A stretch of DNA of 64,000 nucleotides, taken from the NCBI GenBank assembly GCA_002490835.1, contig DKUU01000021.1:1-64000 (forward strand). Reading direction: 5' to 3'. Made by a program: the position numbers and the translations under genes. Positions 17,199 through 25,498 of the stretch are shown here, one piece after another. The notes beneath the pieces are model-generated. The model was not told the origin of the DNA. It did no database searches and was given only the letters and a program-made list of their open reading frames with translations. Numbering within the stretch: position 1 is the stretch's first letter; every line of letters begins with the position of its first letter. Source of the stretch: Lachnospiraceae bacterium UBA7196 (GTDB lineage: Bacteria; Bacillota; Clostridia; Lachnospirales; Lachnospiraceae).

Positions 17199-19143
17199 TT
17201 TTACCGTCCTGTGAGCGGACGGTCTTGATATTGATCTTACCTGCAGGGTTCATGCTCAGCGTATAGGAGGACCGGTTCGGCATATGAAGATCCAGAAAGA
17301 GATTGACAAGCTGTCCCTCATAATAATAATTTTTTCCGTTTTGGGTAACGCCTACCGACCGGTACTGTGCCTGCAGTTCCTCCTCCATCGCTTTCTCCAG
17401 AGCGTCCAATTCTTCATCCATGCCCAGCTCATCATAGAGTACCGACTGGAATTTCCACTTTTCATCCGCCAGCGCCCGGTCAAGCCATTTTTCCAGCACA
17501 GCCTCCTCCATCTCATCCGCCAGCACGGAGAAAAAGGCGATATCGTCGTCCTCATAAAACTTCTCCGCAAAGGACTGCATCAAGGGACTGTCTGCGTTAA
17601 GCTGCCACACAGCGGCAGAAAAGAAAGCGATCTCCCCATCCGCATAAATCCTGTTAAGCCATGCTTCCTGTTCTTTCTCGTCCAGTTGACCAAATGCAAT
17701 ATGAAACATGGGAAGACTACGCCCCTTGTAATACTTTTCTAAGTCCTCAACCTTTGCTACCGCCGTTTCCTTCCCTGATATCTGTTCATTCGATTCCGGA
17801 ATTTCTTTCTCTTTTTCGCCATTTTTCATTATGACATCATTTGTTTTCCCCTGCGCTGTGATTTTTCCCCTGTCATCCACTTCCTTCGTTTTATCCGACG
17901 CAGAGAACGCCGCTTCTCCATCGCTGATCTTATTCGTTTGCTCTGCTGTTTTAATTTTTCCCGGATTCGACATTTCAGCCTTTTCTGACTGCACTTTAGC
18001 CCCATCCGGCTCCGCTGCCACAGTCGGGAATACCCCGATATAAACCGCTCCCCAAACGACACACACAGTCAGCGCCGCCGTAATGATTCTCGCCCTCTTT
18101 GTTCTCTTTCCACAACTCATGATTGCACCCAGCCTCTCTTTCAGCAACTCCTTATTCGCACTCATGGTAACGGCAGCAAAAGGCTCCCTGAATTTCCCGA
18201 CTGCCGCCATCGCGCCTAGCAATGTTTCCCCATAATCCTTAGCCTGATCGTATCCCGTTCTTCGCAGCACTGCCTCGTCGCAGGCAAACTCGCAGGCTTT
18301 CTCAATCTCCCGCCTCATCACGTAGACTAGCGGATTAAACCAGTGCAGGCAGACCGCAAGCTGTACCAGCCATTTATACCAGATATCCCGCCGCCTGTAA
18401 TGCGTCAGTTCATGCAAAGTAATATACTGAAATTCTTTCTCCGAAATATCCGCACGCGGCAATACGATGCAGGGATGGAAATACCCCACCAGCATCGGCG
18501 AAGCGACGAGCGGATTCACGCAAAGTTCTATCGGTCTGCCAATTCCCATCTCCTGCGCCGTCACCGCAAGCTGATCTAAAAACGCCGTGTCACTGACAGG
18601 CCCCGCCCCTGCCGTTACAAATCTGATATAACTTTGATACGCCGTTATTTTTCGAATCAGGATACCCAAAGCCGCCGCCAGCCAGACGATCCAGAGATAT
18701 GTTCCGGCGATGTCCGCCGCCTTCGCAGCAACTGAATCATTCGCCAAAAAGGCACCGTCCTTCCAATGCGCTTCCTGATCAATCAGGCTGCTCTCTGGCT
18801 CCTGCAAATCAGAAACTGCCGCGCTTTCATTTCCATAAACGCTTCCGTTATCCTCCAAACCTTCCTCTTGAATTTCTGCAGAACTCTCCCCTGTTTGATG
18901 TACCTTTCTCGTCGTTTCTGTCATCTGTATCATCACGCGCTCCGCCGCCTGATACGCCCGTCCCATCAGGCTTACCTCCGGCCCAAAGGGAAGGACCAGC
19001 CGCAGAATGACGACCAGCCAGATATAATACTGCCACTGTCTGCCAAGTTTCTTTTTCCAGAGCCGCCCGCCAAGAAGCAGCATCAAAATCAGAAGCATCC
19101 CTGACAGGGACATGGACAAAATTTTCCCCAAAATAAGATTCAT
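17134..19143 (-). CDS. BlaR1/MecR1-like M56 metallopeptidase sensor, atypical sensor domain
   Basis: Start at 19143 (MNLILGKILSMSLSG) behind GAAAGGGTG. Membrane helices lie near the N-terminus and at about residues 145-165; the M56 zinc motif HELTHYRRRD is at about 244, with a downstream EKACEFACDEAVLRRTGY. A further membrane helix at about 355-375 leads to a 300-residue extracellular part. That part is not a penicillin-binding domain. It has a polar linker, three repeats around I-AFFS or KFQS, and a C-terminal beta region. By analogy it senses a stress and cleaves the BlaI-like repressor encoded just upstream. The ligand is unknown. Confidence 0.88.
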   Translation of the reverse strand: MNLILGKILSMSLSGMLLILMLLLGGRLWKKKLGRQWQYYIWLVVILRLVLPFGPEVSLMGRAYQAAERVMIQMTETTRKVHQTGESSAEIQEEGLEDNGSVYGNESAAVSDLQEPESSLIDQEAHWKDGAFLANDSVAAKAADIAGTYLWIVWLAAALGILIRKITAYQSYIRFVTAGAGPVSDTAFLDQLAVTAQEMGIGRPIELCVNPLVASPMLVGYFHPCIVLPRADISEKEFQYITLHELTHYRRRDIWYKWLVQLAVCLHWFNPLVYVMRREIEKACEFACDEAVLRRTGYDQAKDYGETLLGAMAAVGKFREPFAAVTMSANKELLKERLGAIMSCGKRTKRARIITAALTVCVVWGAVYIGVFPTVAAEPDGAKVQSEKAEMSNPGKIKTAEQTNKISDGEAAFSASDKTKEVDDRGKITAQGKTNDVIMKNGEKEKEIPESNEQISGKETAVAKVEDLEKYYKGRSLPMFHIAFGQLDEKEQEAWLNRIYADGEIAFFSAAVWQLNADSPLMQSFAEKFYEDDDIAFFSVLADEMEEAVLEKWLDRALADEKWKFQSVLYDELGMDEELDALEKAMEEELQAQYRSVGVTQNGKNYYYEGQLVNLFLDLHMPNRSSYTLSMNPAGKINIKTVRSQDGKITGVAYMTEAEVEELMGDISP

Positions 19144-19216
19144 GATTTTCACCCTTTTTCTCTCCATGCCAGAACCACAAACCCACAATTAAAAATCAGC
19201 ACATCTCTGTGATTTT

Positions 19217-19597
19217 TCAATCTTTCCGCCTTCCTTCCAAAAGCGCTTTCAGCTCCTCATACTCCTCCTCCGTGAGCAGGTCTCCAGCGATCAGATTCGT
19301 GACTAACCCTTTGACACTCCCCTCGTAAACCTTGTCAATAAAATGTCGGGTCTGTCCGGTTTGATATGCCGCCTCCGAAATAAGAGGTACATATTCATTG
19401 CGCCGTCCGATCTTCGTAGCGCTCAGATACCCCTTGCCGACAAGTCGGGATAAGAGGACGATGAGCGTGTTTTTTTGACAGGGTTTTCCCTGCGCCGCCA
19501 GCGCTTCCATAAGATAGGAAAACAAGGTCGTTTCCTCCGGATTTTCCCAAATGATCTTCATAATTTCCAGTTCCGCGTCGGATAGTTTTTGCAGCAT
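19217..19597 (-). CDS. BlaI/MecI-family repressor
   Basis: Start at 19597 (MLQKLSDAELEIMKIIW) behind GGGAGG. 126 aa: an N-terminal winged helix with the family opening LSDAELEIMKIIWENPE, the recognition part KNTLIVLLSRLVGKGYLSATKIGRRNEYVPL, and a C-terminal dimerisation helix with LTEEEYEELKALL. It represses its own operon and is inactivated by the M56 protease encoded 73 bp downstream. Two dyads upstream (19615-19654) are the likely operators. Confidence 0.92.
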   Translation of the reverse strand: MLQKLSDAELEIMKIIWENPEETTLFSYLMEALAAQGKPCQKNTLIVLLSRLVGKGYLSATKIGRRNEYVPLISEAAYQTGQTRHFIDKVYEGSVKGLVTNLIAGDLLTEEEYEELKALLEGRRKD

Positions 19598-19614
19598 AAT
19601 CATCCTCCCTATGT

Positions 19615-19654
19615 ATAACAACTCGTTATGCTTATAATATAACGTCCTGTTATA
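19615..19654 (-). promoter_or_regulatory. Two BlaI-type operators
   Basis: Two copies of ataac-N5-gttat at 19615-19629 and 19639-19653 (the second extends to tataac-N5-gttata), with centres 24 bp apart, immediately upstream of the repressor start. Spacing and symmetry suit two repressor dimers on one face of the helix. The region 19660-19767 holds no gene. Confidence 0.75.
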
Positions 19655-19767
19655 CTTATGTCAAGAGGTATTCTATAATTTTTATAAGGTGACTTATCAT
19701 GAAAAGCCCTAATACATTACTTTTTGATTTGGATGGCGATTGGTATCAGTTTAGCAAAAGCGTAAGG

Positions 19768-20667
19768 TCAGAAAATCACCGGAAACTCTGCCGCAAGATA
19801 AATTCCGCATATAAAAGAAACCACATTGGCAACCAGCGCATAAATACTTGTTTTCCAGAACGGAACCGGCTTTTCGCCGAATCTGTTAAGCAAAACATTA
19901 TGTAGCACGACTTCTATAAAAAACACAATTACTTCACCCCAGAAATAAAAAACCATGAATGCCAGAAATCCGCTCTCGTAATTAACGATATTCAACATTA
20001 CGTTTAGAATGATCTGCGTCACGATATTGACACCCGTAATCAGGATGAGCTGACACTTTTGGCGAAAACCGAACAATAAAGCGATTCCTAATTCAATGAG
20101 GACCGTAATGGCAGCGCGAATGAGCAGGGATAAAAATTCTCCGGCATAATTATAATTCTTTTTCGCAATCAGAACGGGCGTCTGTGTTCCGGCAGGGGTC
20201 GGCACAACACCATCCATATCGACCGAAAAATAACTGTCAAAGGCATAGCGCTCGTAAATGCCGCTGACTGCATAAGTATCCGTTTCCGGGTAATAAAGGA
20301 GAATTTTAAAGGGATTGGGCGGGTAATATCCCCAACACAGCACTTTGCTCTCACTGCACGGCCATACTTCCTGTAAAAAATAGTAACCGTCCACATCCTG
20401 ATAGTATGCGAAGGCCTCCCAGATTTCCCGATCCAGATTTCCAATTTCCTTATGTGCCGCATCGCCATCCCATGCCCTTGCCGGCCCCGTGGAAGCGGAT
20501 TCAGACAGCAATGTACCATAACAGGTTTCATCCCCCATGTTTTTAAATGTGATCGTAACAGACGGCTTTGGCCCGATATCTGCTCTTGCGGTAACAGGGA
20601 AAAAGAAGAATGTGATAAAAACAAGCAGGAAAAATAGGACTGCCTGTCGGCCGATTCGTTTTCTCAT
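19768..20667 (-). CDS. Hypothetical exported/membrane protein
   Basis: 299 aa with a signal peptide (RQAVLFFLLVFITFFFFPV, cleavage near ARA), behind GGAGG. An extracellular domain of about 140 residues starts ADIGPKPSVTITFKNMGDE and includes aromatic-rich segments. Four hydrophobic helices follow from about residue 175 to the end. The domain order, receptor-like head then four helices, recurs in Clostridia, but I know no function. It is monocistronic and divergent from the MerR gene. Confidence 0.7.
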   Translation of the reverse strand: MRKRIGRQAVLFFLLVFITFFFFPVTARADIGPKPSVTITFKNMGDETCYGTLLSESASTGPARAWDGDAAHKEIGNLDREIWEAFAYYQDVDGYYFLQEVWPCSESKVLCWGYYPPNPFKILLYYPETDTYAVSGIYERYAFDSYFSVDMDGVVPTPAGTQTPVLIAKKNYNYAGEFLSLLIRAAITVLIELGIALLFGFRQKCQLILITGVNIVTQIILNVMLNIVNYESGFLAFMVFYFWGEVIVFFIEVVLHNVLLNRFGEKPVPFWKTSIYALVANVVSFICGIYLAAEFPVIF

Positions 20668-20739
20668 TTTGTTTCCTCCGGACGTTTTCTTTCATTTTAT
20701 CATAGATAACCCTGTTTGTAACAAAAATAAAATTAGGTA

Positions 20740-20770
20740 TTGACTCTTCCGTAACGTCACGGTTTAGGCT
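20740..20770 (+). promoter_or_regulatory. MerR-type promoter with 19-bp spacer
   Basis: TTGACT (20740-20745) and TAGGCT (20765-20770) are separated by 19 bp, the overlong spacing typical of MerR-activated promoters. The dyad ccgt-aacgtc-acgg (20749-20762) is centred in the spacer. It implies autoregulation of the MerR gene 49 bp downstream. Confidence 0.8.
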
Positions 20771-20818
20771 AAAATCGAAAGGAGGAAAAATCGCAAACTG
20801 CTTCGACAGGGAGGTAAC

Positions 20819-21658
20819 ATGAAAACCATTAAAGAAGTGTCTACGCTGACCGGTTTAAGTATTCGGACGCTGCGGTATTATGACGAAATTAATCTGTTAA
20901 AACCGACAGCATTCACGGAAGGCGGTTATCGGCTCTACGACGACAAGGCGTTAGAAAAACTGCAGGAAATCATGTTCTTGAAAGAATTGGAGCTTCCATT
21001 GACAGAGATTAAGAAAATCATGGATGACCCCGATTTTGACAAAGAACAGGCCTTAGCCGCTCAAAAATCTTTATTGGAGCGCAAACGAAACCGCCTAAAC
21101 GGAATCATTGAACTGATCACAGACGTTATGAAAGGAGTCAATACTATGAGCTTTGGAGCATTTAACAACGATGAAGTGCAGCAGATCGTAGATCATACTT
21201 TGGCTTGTATGTCAAAGGAAAGTCTGGAGGAACAGGTGAAAAAGTTCGGAAGCATGGAACAGTACAAGGCGCATTTGGCATCGGGCTTTGCCAACGAGCA
21301 GGCTGTCGCAGATCTATTAAAGTGGTACGGCAGTAAGGAAAAGGCAATCGAAGCCGTTATGCAGGCAACCGGGAATCCGGAAGATATCAGACAGGAACAG
21401 GACGAAAATGTCAAAATCTATCAGCAGTTTATGGCCGCAAGAAAAGCCGGCGATACGGATATGGCACAGTCCGCCGTCAAGCAGCTTGCTGAGAATTATA
21501 AGTCCATGTTTGCGCTTGACAATGCCAGAAATATCCTGCTCGATCTGGCAACAGAATATCTGCAAAGCGGCAAGCTGGCGGAGGCAACCGACAGCCAGTT
21601 TGGGGAAGGGTGTTCTGAATATGTCGCTCAGGGTATTTTGCATTATTATGGCGTATAA
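20819..21658 (+). CDS. MerR-family regulator with TipAS-like ligand domain
   Basis: 279 aa. Residues 1-70 are the MerR winged helix (MKTIKEVSTLTGLSIRTLRYYDEINLLKP, in which YYDEINLL is the family signature), then a dimerisation helix to about 105. The C-terminal 160 residues (VQQIVDHTLACMSKESLEEQVKKFG; QFMAARKAGDTDMAQ) resemble the TipAS antibiotic-binding domain. Such proteins activate drug-export genes upon binding a thiopeptide or other drug. Its likely target, an ABC transporter gene just downstream, survives only as a fragment. Confidence 0.88.
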   Translation: MKTIKEVSTLTGLSIRTLRYYDEINLLKPTAFTEGGYRLYDDKALEKLQEIMFLKELELPLTEIKKIMDDPDFDKEQALAAQKSLLERKRNRLNGIIELITDVMKGVNTMSFGAFNNDEVQQIVDHTLACMSKESLEEQVKKFGSMEQYKAHLASGFANEQAVADLLKWYGSKEKAIEAVMQATGNPEDIRQEQDENVKIYQQFMAARKAGDTDMAQSAVKQLAENYKSMFALDNARNILLDLATEYLQSGKLAEATDSQFGEGCSEYVAQGILHYYGV

Positions 21659-21789
21659 CGACATAAGCTGAAACACACACTTGTTCATAGGGATATTGGA
21701 AACCCTTGAATACATGAAACAAACTATTATCAGGCGGCCGAATCCGTATGTATGACGGAAACTGCCGCCGGGGTGTCTACCCGAATATT

Positions 21790-22089
21790 CGGGTTCTATC
21801 CGTTTTGGATAAAGATTTATCGTCCATGCCTGGCGGCTTACATACGCTTGTCGGTGAAAACGGCAATAATCTTTCCGGAGGGCAAAGACAACGGGCAGCG
21901 ATCGCCAGAGCCCTGCTCCACGACCGCTCCGTTCTTTTGGTGGATGAAGGCACCAGCGCCTTAGACCGCGAAAATGCAGACAGGATTGAGGAGAATCTGC
22001 TGTCTAAACCGGAGCTGACGTTAATTCTGGTCAGCCATCATCTGTCCGCGGAACAAAAGAAAAAGTTTTCACAGGTGATCGCGCTGTGA
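21790..22089 (+). pseudogene. C-terminal remnant of an ABC transporter ATPase
   Basis: From about LDKDLSSMPGGLHTLVGENG the frame matches the end of an exporter-type nucleotide-binding domain: signature LSGGQRQR, Walker B VLLVDEG, and the H-loop VSHH. The Walker A motif, the membrane domain and a ribosome site are missing. Upstream sequence (21659-21790) gives no ABC match in any frame. The open frame nominally starts at 21748. It is a non-functional remainder of a transporter probably once controlled by the neighbouring MerR protein. Confidence 0.85.
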
Positions 22090-22125
22090 TACCCTTTGTT
22101 TCCTTCCTCAGAAAATGGGAATGTC

Positions 22126-22566
22126 CTATATTTTTCTCTTTACATTCAGCACTTCCATCAACGCCTCCTGCAATACCCGCGAGACATTGATGCCGGCATG
22201 TTCCGCCTCGTAATTGAGCCAGCTTGGAAGGGCTACATTTCTTCTGACGGTTTTGTTATCTACCTTTTTTCTATATTCCGAAAAATCAACGTCCACATAA
22301 GTCAAAACACCCTTAGAGAAGTCAATCTCCTCCGTATCCTGCCTGACTTTCTCGATTGCTGCTTCTTGATCTGAAGGCAAGGGCAGTTCCTCATTATGAT
22401 CCTCCATTGATATTCCTGTTAATCCAATCGCATCCCTTGCCATTTCAATTGCATCCGCAAAAGTATCTCCCTCTGTAAAAATTTCCAGATCAGGCACACA
22501 TACTAAAAAAGGATGCGCAGAATCGTTATTTGTATTCAATATAAAAGTCGGGTACACCTGTTTCAT
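22126..22566 (-). CDS. hicB: HicB-family antitoxin
   Basis: Start at 22566 (MKQVYPTFILNT) with AAGGAGTG upstream; the alternative GTG at 22575 overlaps the ribosome site. 146 aa: the N-terminal partial RNase-H fold (HPFLVCVPDLEIFTEGDTFADAIEMARDAIGL) neutralises HicA, and the C-terminal part (VRRNVALPSWLNYEAEHAGINVSRVLQEAL) looks like a ribbon-helix-helix DNA-binding domain for autoregulation. It lies 12 bp after hicA. Together they make a type II toxin-antitoxin pair. Confidence 0.88.
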   Translation of the reverse strand: MKQVYPTFILNTNNDSAHPFLVCVPDLEIFTEGDTFADAIEMARDAIGLTGISMEDHNEELPLPSDQEAAIEKVRQDTEEIDFSKGVLTYVDVDFSEYRKKVDNKTVRRNVALPSWLNYEAEHAGINVSRVLQEALMEVLNVKRKI

Positions 22567-22578
22567 ATTATTCACTCC

Positions 22579-22752
22579 TTATCTCAAATTCCACTTTTTG
22601 ATAATCAATTTTGCCAAGCTCTCATTCACTTCCTTGTGTCTTGGCACTTTTTCTATATCTTTTCCCCGTCTGTATATTTCATGGTTTCCGCCATGTCTTT
22701 CAAATGTAAATCCGGCATCTTCCAGTTTTTTGATCAAATCTCTTTGCTTCAT
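22579..22752 (-). CDS. hicA: HicA-family mRNA interferase toxin, 57 aa
   Basis: The ORF runs MKQRDLIKKLEDAGF, then TFERHGGNHEIYRRG, and ends KKWNLR. It has the double-stranded-RNA-binding-like fold signature of HicA with the catalytic His in RHGGNHEIY. The ribosome site is AAGGGG. It is first in the operon, with hicB behind it, the standard order. It is expected to cleave mRNA and stop growth when HicB is lost. No lesion is seen. Confidence 0.92.
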   Translation of the reverse strand: MKQRDLIKKLEDAGFTFERHGGNHEIYRRGKDIEKVPRHKEVNESLAKLIIKKWNLR

Positions 22753-22775
22753 AAATATTCCCCTTCTTATGTAGG

Positions 22776-22804
22776 ATTATACACACTAATTGCGCAACGG
22801 TCAA
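22776..22804 (-). promoter_or_regulatory. hicAB promoter
   Basis: TTGACC, 17-bp spacer, TATAAT on the minus strand, ending 23 bp before hicA. The spacer carries the small palindrome ttgcgcaa, a possible HicB operator. Confidence 0.85.
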
Positions 22805-22839
22805 TTGTTATTTATTATCGTCCTGCGCTGTTTTATTTA

Positions 22840-23571
22840 TCAGCCTGTTTGAAAAAGCTCTACACTGTATTTGCCGGGATCATCTTTGTCGATATAAACA
22901 TTTGCATAGAAATCTTCTTTTCTCTTAAATGGCGACAAAACACAATAGTTACTTACTGCTTTGTATTCCTTACCCTCATAAACAAACCGACAGACGATTC
23001 TGCAGCTGGTGTAGTTCGCTACCCTGATCCAGACAGCCGGAATGATGTCCTCTATTTCGGAGTCCATACATATGCCTGAATGCTTCAGATTTTGCAATTT
23101 TTTCTTGTCATATACTAATTTACCCATGGAAGCCAAAAACAAGATCAGCCATACAGAAACATTGATCAACATGGGTTTCAATATAGTTGAACTAAAAAAA
23201 TTCCCCACCAGACCAACAGCTAATTCAATCACTGCTACAAACAAAGTGACATTGGCACATATGGAGAATAAGTATTTTACAGGCTTGAAATTAGCAATCT
23301 GTTTCTCTTTAAAAAGATTGGAAATATTTTCCTCCGCTTTCCCTTTGTATTCTTCCGCCGAAATATGCTCCCCCGAAAAAAGCTCATTCAAACTAATCCC
23401 CAGAACATCGCACAAAGGCTGTAAAAGCGACACATCCGGCATTCCCCGTCCGTTTTCCCATTTGGAAACCGCCTGATTGGTAATCTCTAATTGTTCGGCG
23501 AGCTGTATTTGTGTCAGATTTTTGTCTTTCCTGCACTGCGCAATAAACGCACCTATTCTTTTTTGATCCAT
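22840..23571 (-). CDS. XRE-family regulator with two membrane segments
   Basis: Start at 23571 (MDQKRIGAFIAQCRKDKNL) behind AGAGGAG; the longer frame from 23682 has no site. Residues 5-62 form an HTH (LTQIQLAEQLEITNQAVSKWENGRGMPD). After a linker, two hydrophobic helices (about 107-130 and 140-160) anchor it in the membrane. A C-terminal cytoplasmic or exposed domain (ASMGKLVYDKKKLQNLKHSG; YANVYIDKDDPGKYS) follows. Membrane-bound XRE proteins of this design are common in Clostridia. Ligand and targets are unknown. It is divergent from the VOC gene. Confidence 0.8.
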   Translation of the reverse strand: MDQKRIGAFIAQCRKDKNLTQIQLAEQLEITNQAVSKWENGRGMPDVSLLQPLCDVLGISLNELFSGEHISAEEYKGKAEENISNLFKEKQIANFKPVKYLFSICANVTLFVAVIELAVGLVGNFFSSTILKPMLINVSVWLILFLASMGKLVYDKKKLQNLKHSGICMDSEIEDIIPAVWIRVANYTSCRIVCRFVYEGKEYKAVSNYCVLSPFKRKEDFYANVYIDKDDPGKYSVELFQTG

Positions 23572-23699
23572 ACAATAAATCTCCTCTGTTATATTTGACC
23601 GCAGTATATCAAAAAGAGAATCTATTGAAAACATACTATTCGTTGATTCCGTGCTAAACGCTTCGTTGAGCGTTTTACCCAAAACACTTCCGGACGATA

Positions 23700-23728
23700 T
23701 TGCCGATTCGTTGGGATTATGCTATTAT
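23700..23728 (+). promoter_or_regulatory. Promoter of the VOC gene
   Basis: TTGCCG, 17-bp spacer, TATTAT, 24 bp before the start codon. It lies in the divergent intergenic region with the XRE regulator, which may control it. Confidence 0.6.
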
Positions 23729-23752
23729 AACCTAAAAACGGAGGAATTGGCA

Positions 23753-24163
23753 ATGCAGATTGTTCCCACGCTTAACTTTGGAGGAAATTGCCGTGAGGCA
23801 ATTCAATTATACGAAAAGGCATTTAACGGAAAGATCACCTGTCTCGTCACATACGGGGAGGCAAATGACCCTGCCTTTCATCCCCTGCTGAAAGAAGATC
23901 AGAAAGACTATATCTATCATTCAGAACTTGTATTAAACGGACAGAGAATCATTATGAGCGATCATGTGGACATTGCCTTTCAGACATGCTACTCCAATTT
24001 TCTCACGATCATGTATGACACGGACGAAGAAGTGAAAAGAGCCTATGAGATCATGAAAGAAGGAAGCAAAACCATTTATCCGCTGGAAGCAACAGCCTAT
24101 AGTTCCTGTCGGGTGGTTTTCGTTGATCGCTTTGGGATTCGTTGGGGGATTATGACGGAATAG
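23753..24163 (+). CDS. VOC/PhnB-like (glyoxalase-superfamily) protein
   Basis: Start at 23753 (MQIVPTLNFGGNCREAIQLY) behind GGAGG. 136 aa with the PhnB/3-dmu-9_3-mt pattern: opening FGGNCREAIQLYEKAFNGKI, the central HSELVLNGQRIIMSDH, and the closing FVDRFGIRWGI. The family adopts a paired beta-alpha-beta3 fold and includes metal enzymes and non-catalytic binding proteins. No metal triad is certain here. Divergent from a membrane-bound XRE regulator, so it may be a drug- or metabolite-binding protein under that control. Confidence 0.85.
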   Translation: MQIVPTLNFGGNCREAIQLYEKAFNGKITCLVTYGEANDPAFHPLLKEDQKDYIYHSELVLNGQRIIMSDHVDIAFQTCYSNFLTIMYDTDEEVKRAYEIMKEGSKTIYPLEATAYSSCRVVFVDRFGIRWGIMTE

Positions 24164-24220
24164 ATTCCAAAAATTACACCAAAGCGTACCGATAGAATCA
24201 ACCCAATCAGGATGCCCGCT

Positions 24221-24628
24221 CTACTTTTTAACGCCGTGCATCACGACTCCATGCATCCCCACATGAATCACTATCAACACACAGATTAAATAAGCAGCAA
24301 CCGAATGGAATGCCCCCGCATCAGATACATGAATCATATGTAAAAAAGAAACCTGCTCCGCCATAGCCAGCCCGCTCACAGGTACAAGAAACATAAACAC
24401 AAAAAGCAGTACATTCACAAGCAGGCTTCCTAAACGCACGGCAGAATATCTTCCCTGAAAAAGACTTTTGTACCAGTTCCAGTTCAGCCCGTGATGCAGA
24501 AGAAACAGCAGGAATACCGCGGCACCGAGCCATTCATGCAGCGCGGCGCCGGTCCGTCCGCATACGATCTGCACCGGCAAGGCAATCAATAATAACAGAT
24601 CGACCAGCATCTTTAATTTTTTCTTCAT
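24221..24628 (-). CDS. DUF4405-like four-helix membrane protein
   Basis: 135 aa with four hydrophobic helices and conserved histidines placed as in di-heme cytochrome b-type proteins: LHEWLGAAVFLLFLLHHGLNW, FLHMIHV, AFHSVAAYLICVLIVIHVG. This matches DUF4405, thought to bind heme or act in membrane redox reactions. It starts 16 bp after the SDR stop, so the two are probably co-transcribed. Heme binding is inferred from the histidine pattern only. Confidence 0.75.
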   Translation of the reverse strand: MKKKLKMLVDLLLLIALPVQIVCGRTGAALHEWLGAAVFLLFLLHHGLNWNWYKSLFQGRYSAVRLGSLLVNVLLFVFMFLVPVSGLAMAEQVSFLHMIHVSDAGAFHSVAAYLICVLIVIHVGMHGVVMHGVKK

Positions 24629-24643
24629 AGCGATACCGCCCCT

Positions 24644-25411
24644 TTATAACCCCTGCTGCATCAGCCAGATTTTCATCATCACCCTCTGCGGAAGGATTTT
24701 AGCCGCTGTATGTGCGAGTTTCGTATGAATCCCATAGACAGAAATATCCTTGTTTCTTTTGGCGTCGCGCAATGCTTTTGCCGCAACGTGTTCAGGTGAT
24801 ACCATTCCCACAAATTTTGTTGTAGCCTTGTCGGCTCCGATGATCGCCCTGTCGTACAATGCCGTACGCACCCAGCCGGGACAGACCGCTGTCACGGAAA
24901 TACCCGTTCCCTTTAACTCCACGTTTAATGCTCTGGAATAATTGCGCACAAATGCTTTGGTGGAGCTGTAGACATTCTGATACGGCAGCGGCTGAAAAGC
25001 CGCCTGCGAAGCGATATTGATGATATGACTGCCCTTTGCCATATAGGGGATGGAAGCAAGTGTCATGGAAACGACTCCGCTGCAATTTAAGTCGATCATG
25101 TTCACCGTTTCCTGAATCGATAAATCCTGATAAGAGCAGAATTTGGCATATCCCGCACTGTTGACCAGATATTTAATTTTCGGCGCTTCCTCCTTCAAGA
25201 TTTGCTCATATTCTGCGATAGCGGAAGCCTTCGAAAGATCAAGGGAATAGGTAACGATCTTACGGCCTGCTTTCTTTTTGAGTTCCTGCAGTTTCTGTTC
25301 ATCTCTCGCAATCGCCCATATCTCGTCAATGTCCAGTTCTTTCCGTAACAGTTTGACAAATTGCTTTCCAATACCGCTGCTTGCCCCTGTGATGACCGCT
25401 ATTGTTTTCAT
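24644..25411 (-). CDS. Short-chain dehydrogenase/reductase
   Basis: Start at 25411 (MKTIAVITGASSGIG) behind AAGGAGG. The classical SDR signature is complete: TGASSGIG cofactor loop, LVNSAGYAKF, catalytic Ser in IINIASQAAF, and the YSSTK active site. The size (255 aa) and VCPGWVRTALYD ending fit classical SDRs of the DltE/YqjQ type. The substrate is unknown. First in an operon with the DUF4405 membrane protein; the AraC gene upstream is on the same strand, 88 bp away. Confidence 0.9.
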   Translation of the reverse strand: MKTIAVITGASSGIGKQFVKLLRKELDIDEIWAIARDEQKLQELKKKAGRKIVTYSLDLSKASAIAEYEQILKEEAPKIKYLVNSAGYAKFCSYQDLSIQETVNMIDLNCSGVVSMTLASIPYMAKGSHIINIASQAAFQPLPYQNVYSSTKAFVRNYSRALNVELKGTGISVTAVCPGWVRTALYDRAIIGADKATTKFVGMVSPEHVAAKALRDAKRNKDISVYGIHTKLAHTAAKILPQRVMMKIWLMQQGL

Positions 25412-25498
25412 AATCTCCTCCTTACCCTCGTCCAAATCTATACTATTTATTATTTCCATTTTACACTAGCAAATAAAAAAAATTACGTCAACAATCAT

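Noticed and set aside
19699..19905. 68-codon plus-strand frame upstream of and over the 299-aa membrane gene
   Set aside because: Most of it is antisense to a well-supported gene and no ribosome site precedes it.
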